Source: an uncultured Hymenobacter sp.
GTDB taxonomy: Bacteria; Bacteroidota; Bacteroidia; Cytophagales; Hymenobacteraceae
Assembly: GCA_937871705.1 (NCBI GenBank)
Contig: CALMOO010000482.1
Location: 1-5,353 of the forward strand
Reading direction: 5' to 3'
DNA length: 5,353 nucleotides
Both the position numbers and the translations under genes were made by a program. A model generated the notes under the pieces. That model did no database searches, was not told the DNA's origin, and saw only the letters and a program-made list of their open reading frames with translations. Positions 1 to 5,353 of this stretch are shown here, one piece after another; within the stretch, counting starts at the first letter, position 1, and each line of letters starts with the position of its first letter.

Positions 1-508
1 CGCCGGCCTGCTGCGGCACCAGGTTTAGGGGCACCTTGCCGAAGAGGCGCACCAGGTTGAAGTAGCAAACGGCGCGCACAAACTTGGCCTCGGCGAGAAT
101 GATGTCGCGGCGGCCGGGGTCCATGTCGATGGCCGGCACGCGCTGCAGCACCGTGTTCACGGCCAGAATGGCCTGGTAGTGCGTGCTCCAGATGTCGGCC
201 ACGCCCGGGTTGTCGGTGGTGGTCGAGAAGCTGGACAACTGCTGGGTTTCGAGCCCGTCGCTGGCCCCACCGGCCCCCACGATGCTGTTGCCGGCCATGA
301 TGTCGAGCGTCCACATGCGCAGGCGGTAGCAGCCCGACTTCTGCAAGCCGTGGTAGGCGCCGTTGAGGGCGCTGAGCGCGTCGGTTTCGCTCTGGTAGAA
401 GTTCTCCACCGCCAGGCTGTTCTGCGGAGTTTGGTCTAGGAAATCCTTTTTGCACCCGGTCGCGAGCAGCAGCGCGCTCGTGCTCAGTAGATACACTAGC
501 TTTTTCAT
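1..508 (-). CDS. SusD/RagB-family outer-membrane nutrient-binding lipoprotein, N-terminal part (3' end outside window)
   Basis: An open frame starts at the ATG at 508-506 and runs without a stop for 169 full codons to the left edge, so the gene is cut by the window. The protein opens MKKLVYLLSTSALLLATGC: a short basic n-region, a hydrophobic core and a lipobox-like LATG before Cys19, so a lipoprotein signal peptide. KKDFLDQTPQ follows, the usual start of mature SusD proteins. Residues about 140-162 hold the family signature AEAKFVRAVCYFNLVRLFGK followed by VPL, in the SusD-like N-terminal TPR region. Family members usually have about 450-600 residues, so roughly two thirds is missing. By family knowledge, it sits on the cell surface as the lid of the SusC barrel and binds the incoming ligand. 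It starts 29 bp after the SusC stop, which supports co-transcription. A Cys sits in the signature where an aromatic residue is common. The family call is firm; the ligand is unknown. Confidence 0.95.
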   Translation of the reverse strand, partial: MKKLVYLLSTSALLLATGCKKDFLDQTPQNSLAVENFYQSETDALSALNGAYHGLQKSGCYRLRMWTLDIMAGNSIVGAGGASDGLETQQLSSFSTTTDNPGVADIWSTHYQAILAVNTVLQRVPAIDMDPGRRDIILAEAKFVRAVCYFNLVRLFGKVPLNLVPQQAG

Positions 509-537
509 CGGAGTAGGTAACGAAGGGTGGGAAAAGG
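509..537 (-). other. SusC-SusD intergenic spacer
   Basis: This 29-bp gap between the SusC stop and the SusD start has no terminator-like hairpin and no purine-rich Shine-Dalgarno sequence. Read on the minus strand it begins with a pyrimidine run and contains TCCCACC. The spacing fits a translationally adjacent pair in one operon. Confidence 0.6.
526..532 (-). promoter_or_regulatory. Leader motif TCCCACC upstream of the SusD-family gene
   Basis: The minus strand reads CCTTTTCCCACC, with the heptamer ending 17 bases before the SusD ATG. The same heptamer after a pyrimidine tract precedes the other two genes. It does not pair with the conserved anti-Shine-Dalgarno CCUCC. A role in translation or mRNA handling is a guess; the recurrence is what is observed. 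Confidence 0.3.
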
Positions 538-3500
538 TTAGAGGCCGAGGTTCAAACCCAGGGTGAAGGTGCGCGAAACCGGGTAGGTGCCGTTGTCGAC
601 GCCTGTCACCGTCACGGTTTGCCCGTAGGAGCCCACCTCGGGGTCGAAGCCCGTGTAATGCGTGAAGGTGAGCAGGTTCTGGGCCGTGGCATACACGCGC
701 AGGCTCTGGGCGCGCACCTTGCCAAAGCCGACGCCGCTCCCGTCCTTAGGCTGGAAGGTGTAGCCTAGCGTCACGTTTTTGAGCCGCAAAAACGAGCCGT
801 CCTCGACGTAGCGGTCCGACACCCGCGAGTTGGTGTTGGGGTCGCCAAACACGGCGCGCGGCGTGCTGCCGTCGCCGGGGTCGGTGGTCGATTTCCAGCG
901 CCCTAGCACGCGCGTCGTCTGGTTGGCCGCGCCCGCCATGGCCTCGTCAAATACGCGGTTGGCGTTGAACAGCTTGTTGCCATACACCCCGTAGAAGAAC
1001 ACGCTCAAATCGAAGTTCTTATACCCGAAATTATTGGTGAAGCCGGCCGAAAACTTCGGAATCGGGCTGCCCAGGTACGTGCGGTCCTGGTCGTTGATGA
1101 GGCCGTCACCGTTCAGGTCGCGAAAGCGAATGTCGCCGGGCGCCGTGCCGGGCTGCTGCGTGGCGTGGGCCTTCACCTCATCGGCCGTCTGGAAGATGCC
1201 GTCCGTGACGTAGCCGTAGAACTCGCCCACCGAGTGCCCCACCGCCGTCAGCGAGGTGTACTGCGTGAGAATGCTGCCCGAGCGAATGGGCGCGGCGGTC
1301 GACAAATCGAGTACTTTATTGCTGATAAAGCTGATATTGAAGTTGCTACCCCAGGTAAAAGCGCCCACCAGGTTGCGCGTGCTCAGGCCCAGTTCCAGGC
1401 CGGTGTTGCGCAGGGTGCCGGCGTTTTGGGCGGCCGTGCCTAGGTAGCCGCTGCTCGGCAAAACGGGGGGGTAGAGCAGGAGCTTTTCGGTCCGCTTGCT
1501 GAACAAGTCGCCCGTGAACACCACGCGGTTGTCAAACAGCCCGAAATCCAGGCCCAGGTCGGCCTGCTTCGACACTTCCCATTGCAAGTTGGGGTTCGGC
1601 AGGTTGGTGGGCACTACCCCCGATAAAATGGCATTATTGAAGGTATAGCGCTGCGTGGCATTAAGCAGCGTGGCGTAGTCGTAGAGGCCGATGCCGTTCT
1701 GGTTGCCCGTGAGGCCGTAGCTGAAGCGCAGCTTCAAATCGCTCACCTTCGGCAGGGTGTTCTTGATAAAATCTTCCTGGCTGAGGCGCCACGCCACCGA
1801 CCCCGACGGGAACACCCCATACTTGTTCTCGGGGCCGAAGCGCGAGGAGCCATCGACGCGCACGGTGCCCGTAAGCAGGTATTTGTCGGCAAACGCGTAG
1901 TTGACGCGGGCCATGTACGAGGCCAGCGAGGAGCCAAACAGCCCCGAAGTAGCCGTGTAGCTGTTGCCCGACGAGGCGCTCAGCACCTGAATGCTGTTGT
2001 AGGGGTAGGCGTTGTCGCCGGCCTGCAAGAACTTGGCCGAGGAGCTTTGCGCCGAGGTGCCCAGCAGCACGGTCAGGGCGTGGCGGCCGGCAAACGTTTT
2101 ATTGTACGTAAACGTGTTTTCCCAGAGCCAGACAAGCTCCTGGTACTGCTGCTGCGACACCGAAGCCGTGGGGTGCACCACGCTGCCCCAGGTGTAGCTC
2201 GGCTCGAAATACGAGTTGTCGCGGAAGTTCGCATCCAGTCCCAGGTTGGTGCGGAAGCGTAGGCCTGGCAGCAGCTCTACTTCGCCGTACACGTTGCCCA
2301 GCAAGCGGTTGCGGTACAAGTGGTTGTCCAGCGTCAGGGCCCGGCCCACGGGGTTCGAGCGGTCGCCCACGAACCCGATGCGGCCCTCCGGCCCGGCAAA
2401 CGTGCCGTTGCGGTACACCGGCAGGGTAGGCAGCTGGTTGATGGCCAGGAACACCAGGCCGCTCTGCGTATCCTCGTCGGTCGTGACGATGCGCTGCGTG
2501 GTTCGGCTCAAGCTCAGGCTATTGCCAACCCGAATGCGGCCCGAGAGCTGGTGGTCCACGTTAAAGCGCGCCGAGTAGCGGTCGAAATCTGAGCCCAGAA
2601 TAATCCCGTTCTGCTTGAAGTAGCCGCCGCCCAGCGCGAACTGCGTTTTCTCGTTGCCGCCACTCACCGTCAGGTTATAGCTCTGCATACCAGCAGTCCG
2701 GAATATTTCCTTGAGCCAGTCGGTGCCGGTGCCGAGCGCTTCGGGGTTGCTGTAGTCGGGTGTGGTGGCGGCGCTGCCCACAATGGTCGCGTTGTTGGGC
2801 TGCTGCCCGCCATTTACCAGAATTTCATTGCTGAGCTGAGCAAACTGCGCGGCGTTGAGCAGGCCTACTTTGTGGCCAATGGTTTGCACCCCGCCGTACA
2901 CGTCGAGCGCCACGTTGGTGCGCCCCGCCTTGCCGCGCTTGGTGGTGATAATTACTACCCCATTGGCGCCCCGCGAGCCGTAGATGGCCGTGGCCGAGGC
3001 GTCCTTCAGAATGTCAATGGAGGCAATGTCGTTCGGGTTTATGGTATTGAGCAAGTTGCCGTTAGAGCCATCAGCGTCGCTGTAGAACGGTATGCCATCC
3101 ACCACATACAGCGGCTCGGCGCTGCCCGTCACGGTGCCCGTGCCGCGTATCCGAATCGAAACGCTACCCCCCGGCGCACCGCTGTTCTGCGACACCTGCA
3201 CGCCCGCCGCCCGGCCCTGCATGGCCTGGTCGAGGCCAGTGACGGGGGTAGTCGCGATTTCCTTCGCCGTTACCGAGGCGATGGAGCCGGTCACGTCTTC
3301 GCGGCGCTGCGTGCCATAGCCCACCACCACTACCTCGTTCAGGCCCTGAGGACTAGCAGTTAGCACCACCGCCAGGTTGGTGAGGGCGCCACTCACGAGC
3401 ACGTCCTTGGCCGTGTAGCCCACGTAGCTGAAGGTCAACGTGCTGCCTACCGTGGTGCGGAGGGTGAAGTTACCGTCCACGTCGGAAGTCGTGCCGCTGG

Positions 3501-4080
3501 TGCCGCCCTTCACCACCACCGTCACGCCCGGCAGGCCTTCGCCGTTTGGCTGCGTCACCCGGCCGGCTACGGTCACCTCATCGGCCCCAAACCAGCGGCT
3601 GGTTTTGCTTGCCCCTGCGGTGGCAGTTGGCCCCCCCACCGCTGCCGGGCTCGGCGCAGCGCCTGGTAGTGGGGGTAGCGTTGGCGCAGCCGCGGCGTGT
3701 AGCGAATCGGCGGCGAGCGCCTGGCCCACCGTTTTCGGCGGCACGATAACGTACACGCCATCGCCCAGCAGCTCAAAGCGCAAGCCGCTCTGCTGCGTGA
3801 TGTAGCGCAGCGCCTCGGCCAAGGACTTGAACGCGGGGTGCTGCTTGCTCAGGTACTTGCCCTCCGTGACTTGGCTGCGGTAGAAGAAATTGACTCTGTA
3901 AGTCGCTTTCAACTCCTGCAGCAAGCCTTCTAGCGACTGCTGCTGCCCGCTACGGGGCTGGCTGGCCGGGGCCACGGGGCTTTGGAGGGCGAGCGCCAGG
4001 GCCTGCTGGGCATGGGTGGCGCCACTGGGGAGGGCCCCTAGCAGCAACGCCAGTCGCACGAAACGAGTAGAGTGTGCCAT
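538..4080 (-). CDS. SusC/RagA-family TonB-dependent outer-membrane transporter with N-terminal STN signalling domain
   Basis: This 1180-residue outer-membrane transporter imports a ligand captured by its SusD partner, powered by TonB-ExbBD. Domains in order: a signal peptide of about residues 1-24 (basic start, LALLLGAL core, cleavage after THA); an STN (secretin/TonB short N-terminal) domain at about 49-115; a Pro/Ala-rich linker at about 116-167; a carboxypeptidase-D regulatory-like beta-sandwich at about 168-241 with GEGLPGVTVVVKGGTSGTTS; the SusC-typical LNEVVVVGYGT at 247-257, the likely TonB-contact segment; a plug at about 259-383 with PLYVVDGIPF and DIASIDILKDASATAIYGSR; and a beta-barrel to the C-terminus, which ends TLGLNLGL. 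An EF-hand-like loop, D988-x-N-x-D-G-x-I, lies in the barrel part. The STN domain marks it as a signal-transducing receptor, matching the FecR gene 56 bp upstream. The ATG at 4080 gives an intact signal peptide, and the next Met is residue 287. Substrate not inferable. Confidence 0.97.
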   Translation of the reverse strand: MAHSTRFVRLALLLGALPSGATHAQQALALALQSPVAPASQPRSGQQQSLEGLLQELKATYRVNFFYRSQVTEGKYLSKQHPAFKSLAEALRYITQQSGLRFELLGDGVYVIVPPKTVGQALAADSLHAAAAPTLPPLPGAAPSPAAVGGPTATAGASKTSRWFGADEVTVAGRVTQPNGEGLPGVTVVVKGGTSGTTSDVDGNFTLRTTVGSTLTFSYVGYTAKDVLVSGALTNLAVVLTASPQGLNEVVVVGYGTQRREDVTGSIASVTAKEIATTPVTGLDQAMQGRAAGVQVSQNSGAPGGSVSIRIRGTGTVTGSAEPLYVVDGIPFYSDADGSNGNLLNTINPNDIASIDILKDASATAIYGSRGANGVVIITTKRGKAGRTNVALDVYGGVQTIGHKVGLLNAAQFAQLSNEILVNGGQQPNNATIVGSAATTPDYSNPEALGTGTDWLKEIFRTAGMQSYNLTVSGGNEKTQFALGGGYFKQNGIILGSDFDRYSARFNVDHQLSGRIRVGNSLSLSRTTQRIVTTDEDTQSGLVFLAINQLPTLPVYRNGTFAGPEGRIGFVGDRSNPVGRALTLDNHLYRNRLLGNVYGEVELLPGLRFRTNLGLDANFRDNSYFEPSYTWGSVVHPTASVSQQQYQELVWLWENTFTYNKTFAGRHALTVLLGTSAQSSSAKFLQAGDNAYPYNSIQVLSASSGNSYTATSGLFGSSLASYMARVNYAFADKYLLTGTVRVDGSSRFGPENKYGVFPSGSVAWRLSQEDFIKNTLPKVSDLKLRFSYGLTGNQNGIGLYDYATLLNATQRYTFNNAILSGVVPTNLPNPNLQWEVSKQADLGLDFGLFDNRVVFTGDLFSKRTEKLLLYPPVLPSSGYLGTAAQNAGTLRNTGLELGLSTRNLVGAFTWGSNFNISFISNKVLDLSTAAPIRSGSILTQYTSLTAVGHSVGEFYGYVTDGIFQTADEVKAHATQQPGTAPGDIRFRDLNGDGLINDQDRTYLGSPIPKFSAGFTNNFGYKNFDLSVFFYGVYGNKLFNANRVFDEAMAGAANQTTRVLGRWKSTTDPGDGSTPRAVFGDPNTNSRVSDRYVEDGSFLRLKNVTLGYTFQPKDGSGVGFGKVRAQSLRVYATAQNLLTFTHYTGFDPEVGSYGQTVTVTGVDNGTYPVSRTFTLGLNLGL

Positions 4081-4089
4081 ATCGAATGT

Positions 4090-4096
4090 GGTGGGA
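4090..4096 (-). promoter_or_regulatory. Leader motif TCCCACC upstream of the SusC-family gene
   Basis: The minus strand reads CCATTTTTCCCACC, with the heptamer ending 9 bases before the SusC ATG. It matches the motif before fecR and before the SusD-family gene. No Shine-Dalgarno-like purine run is present at this start, as is common in Bacteroidota. The function is unknown. Confidence 0.3.
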
Positions 4097-4124
4097 AAAA
4101 TGGGGAGAATGGCAGAGCAAGAAG

Positions 4125-4150
4125 GCTAGCGGCGGGCTAGCGAGCCGCCG
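4125..4150 (-). repeat. Two overlapping, mutually exclusive short hairpins at the fecR stop codon
   Basis: GCTAGC at 4125-4130 can pair with GCTAGC at 4136-4141 across a 5-base loop. Alternatively, CGGCGG at 4130-4135 pairs with CCGCCG at 4145-4150 across a 9-base loop that contains the fecR stop codon. The two stems share bases and cannot form together. Only a pyrimidine-rich stretch follows, not a clean U-tract, so this is not a convincing intrinsic terminator. It could slow decay, mark a processing site or be chance in GC-rich DNA. Confidence 0.25.
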
Positions 4151-5207
4151 GCGCAAGCCGCACGGTATTGCCCGAGCGGGTCACCTGCAGGTCCAGGGAT
4201 TTGGCCAGGGCGGGCAGCAATACTTCCGGGCTGGTAGCGGGCACGCCGCCCGTAACTAGCTGCTGCAGAATGGCTGGGTCGGTGACTTCTACCTGTAGGT
4301 CGTAAGCATCGCGCAGCAGCTGCACGATGTCGCGCACCGAGGTTTGCTTAAATTCCAGCTGGCCTCGCGACCAGGCCGAGTACAGGGCGGGCTGCACCCG
4401 CCGCCGCATCAGGCCGGGTTGGGCGGCCGAGGTTTCAACCAGGTCGCCGGGCTGGAGCAGCAGGGTTTCGCGGGTCAGCAGCGCCTGGCGCTCCACGGCT
4501 ACCTTGCCCGAGCTGAGCACCACTTTGGTGCTCCCGCGCCGGCTGTTTACGTCGAACTGGGTACCCAGCACCGACACGTTCAGCTGCCCGGCGTGCACCA
4601 CAAACTTGAGGTTGGCCGGGGCTTGCTGAATAGCGGTAATTGAGGCTGGGGCGCGGTGCGTTACCTGGAAGTAGCCCTCGCCGCTGAGCCACACTTCGCG
4701 GGGAGTAGCAGCCTCCCAGCGGGCCGCCGTAGTCAGGGTTGAATTCTCATTCAGCTTCACCACCGAGCCGTCGGGCAAGGTCAGCGTGCGCTGCTGGCCC
4801 TTGCCCGTAGCATACCGGGTAGTCGAGCTGGCTGGCGCCCCCGGCCGCTGCCACTGCCACCAGCCCAGGCTCACCAGCAGCATAAGCGTGGCAAGGGCCG
4901 CCACCCAGCGCCTTGCCCGGCCCCGGCTGCGCAGCCAGGGCTGCGGAGCGGCAGCTGGTACGCTGCGCCTGGCCTGCCGCAACCGCTGCCACTCTTGCTG
5001 CTTGAGGCCGCTGGGCACGGGGGTAGGCCGGGCACGGTATAAGCCTTGCAGCAAGCCCTGAGCTTGCGCTGCTTCGGCCTGCTTCTCGGGGTGCTCGCGC
5101 AGCCACGCCTGCCAGAAGCGGCCGGCCTCCGAATCGGCGTCGGCCACAAAGGCCTGGAACGATTCATCGAGCAAAAAGTCGTCGAGGGAGTAGCGCGTAA
5201 AATCCAT
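4137..5207 (-). CDS. FecR-family anti-sigma factor / transmembrane signal transducer
   Basis: This 356-residue protein is a usual length for Bacteroidota FecR proteins. The cytoplasmic N-terminal region (about 1-98) has DDFLLDESFQAFV and FWQAWLREHPEKQAEAAQAQ, typical of FecR N-termini and expected to bind an ECF sigma factor. One membrane segment lies at about 101-119 (WVAALATLMLLVSLGWWQW) after an Arg-rich stretch, giving an N-in topology. The periplasmic FecR domain (about 135-258) shows RTLTLPDGSVVKLNENSTL, EVWLSGEGYFQV, VLGTQFDVN, VVLSSGKVAV and LQPGDLVE. The C-terminal domain (about 284-353, formerly DUF4974) begins LEFKQTSVRDIVQLLRDAYD and resembles an STN fold. By family knowledge, the protein receives the signal from the STN domain of the receptor and controls its sigma factor; the SusC-type receptor 56 bp downstream is the obvious partner. 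No sigma gene is in the window. The ATG at 5207 keeps the whole N-terminal motif. Regulated proteolysis of the protein is possible but cannot be seen here. Confidence 0.95.
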   Translation of the reverse strand: MDFTRYSLDDFLLDESFQAFVADADSEAGRFWQAWLREHPEKQAEAAQAQGLLQGLYRARPTPVPSGLKQQEWQRLRQARRSVPAAAPQPWLRSRGRARRWVAALATLMLLVSLGWWQWQRPGAPASSTTRYATGKGQQRTLTLPDGSVVKLNENSTLTTAARWEAATPREVWLSGEGYFQVTHRAPASITAIQQAPANLKFVVHAGQLNVSVLGTQFDVNSRRGSTKVVLSSGKVAVERQALLTRETLLLQPGDLVETSAAQPGLMRRRVQPALYSAWSRGQLEFKQTSVRDIVQLLRDAYDLQVEVTDPAILQQLVTGGVPATSPEVLLPALAKSLDLQVTRSGNTVRLAPAAR

Positions 5208-5208
5208 T

Positions 5209-5256
5209 GCCGGGGTGGGAGAAGCAGCCGTCTGCTAGTATCAGGGCCACCCCGGC
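5209..5256 (-). promoter_or_regulatory. GC-rich inverted repeat / predicted 5' UTR hairpin abutting the fecR start
   Basis: Bases 5209-5218 (GCCGGGGTGG on the plus strand) are the exact reverse complement of 5247-5256, a perfect 10-bp stem with 28 bases between the arms. Inside it, AGCAG (5223-5227) pairs with CTGCT (5232-5236) around a 4-base loop. In the mRNA the 3' arm ends one base before the AUG, so folding would cover the ribosome landing site. The pairing is read directly. That it is transcribed and regulatory is inference; it could also act as DNA, for example as an operator. Confidence 0.45.
5214..5220 (-). promoter_or_regulatory. Leader motif TCCCACC upstream of fecR
   Basis: The minus strand reads GCTTCTCCCACC, with the heptamer ending 6 bases before the fecR ATG. 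It is the third copy of the motif found before each gene here. In this copy five of the seven bases fall in the 3' arm of the leader hairpin, so it would be masked when the hairpin forms, unlike the other two copies. Confidence 0.3.
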
Positions 5257-5353
5257 GTTTTATACTCGTTAAAAAATGGGACTTTTGATTTATTTATTGC
5301 AACTTTCTGACTTACAGCAGCATAATTTTAAACCAGCCCTACCCCCCTCCCTT
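5257..5353 (-). other. AT-rich region upstream of fecR, probable promoter region
   Basis: The part from about 5258 to 5335 is markedly richer in A and T than the rest of the window and includes T- and A-runs and an AATAAATAAATC stretch on the minus strand. No gene is visible on either strand. It is the natural place for the promoter of the fecR-SusC-SusD transcript, but I found no convincing pair of Bacteroidota primary-sigma boxes (TTTG and TAnnTTTG at about 19-bp spacing) and no clear ECF-type -35/-10. The last few bases may contain the end of an upstream gene, which cannot be judged. Confidence 0.35.

Noticed and set aside
179..439. An 86-residue plus-strand open frame
   Set aside because: It is antisense to the SusD-family gene, whose minus-strand translation shows a lipobox and the family signature. 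No start-site or domain support.
2872..3363. A 163-residue plus-strand open frame, and other plus-strand frames such as 2216-2578 and 3440-3805
   Set aside because: They lie fully inside the SusC gene on the opposite strand, have the biased composition of antisense frames in GC-rich DNA, and show no recognisable domain. The minus-strand reading is an unmistakable SusC protein.
4081..4136. An intrinsic terminator between fecR and the SusC gene
   Set aside because: The hairpins are short and are followed by a mixed pyrimidine stretch and not a U-tract; the T-run near 4096-4100 is too far and too short.
435..5238. CTAG tetranucleotides and CTA Leu codons that often fall in CTAG context
   Set aside because: About a dozen CTAG sites occur, which is not above what the base composition would give, and some CTA codons are followed by other bases. 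No clear signal.
5046..5288. A plus-strand frame spanning the fecR start and its upstream region, as a possible divergent small gene
   Set aside because: Most of it is antisense to the fecR N-terminal codons, and the rest is the hairpin region. No domain or start signal supports it.
5261..5335. A Bacteroidota-type promoter for fecR, with TTG at 5302-5300 on the minus strand as -33
   Set aside because: At the expected spacing the sequence is CCCATTTT, not TAnnTTTG, and other spacings are no better. Only the AT-rich character is supported.

Overview
The window carries three genes, all on the minus strand and read from high to low coordinates: a FecR-type anti-sigma factor (5207 to 4137), a SusC/RagA-family TonB-dependent outer-membrane transporter with an N-terminal signalling (STN) domain (4080 to 538), and the first 169 codons of a SusD/RagB-family surface lipoprotein that runs off the left edge (508 to 1). 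SusC/SusD pairs are a hallmark of Bacteroidota. The GC-rich composition and the lack of Shine-Dalgarno-like sequences before the starts fit a high-GC member such as Hymenobacter or a relative in the Cytophagales. The genus is inferred from style and was not tested.

Layout: 5208-5353 is a non-coding leader and upstream region, AT-rich on its distal side, with a strong GC inverted repeat next to the fecR start. fecR and the SusC gene are separated by 56 bp, and the SusC and SusD genes by 29 bp. All face the same way with no clear terminator between them, so one transcript is likely. The ECF sigma factor that normally partners this kind of FecR is not in the window; it would most likely lie just beyond the right edge.

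How the genes probably work together: SusD captures an oligosaccharide or other large nutrient at the cell surface and closes over the SusC barrel. SusC imports it with TonB energy. The periplasmic STN domain of SusC reports the occupied state to the C-terminal domain of the membrane-spanning FecR, which then frees its sigma factor to raise transcription of the locus. The substrate cannot be read from this sequence.

This is a recognisable family arrangement rather than a clearly new system. The most unusual signals are in the non-coding DNA. The heptamer TCCCACC, preceded by a pyrimidine tract, lies just upstream of all three start codons and was not seen elsewhere in the window. A 10-bp perfect inverted repeat has its 3' arm ending one base before the fecR ATG. 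Two mutually exclusive small hairpins sit at the fecR stop codon.
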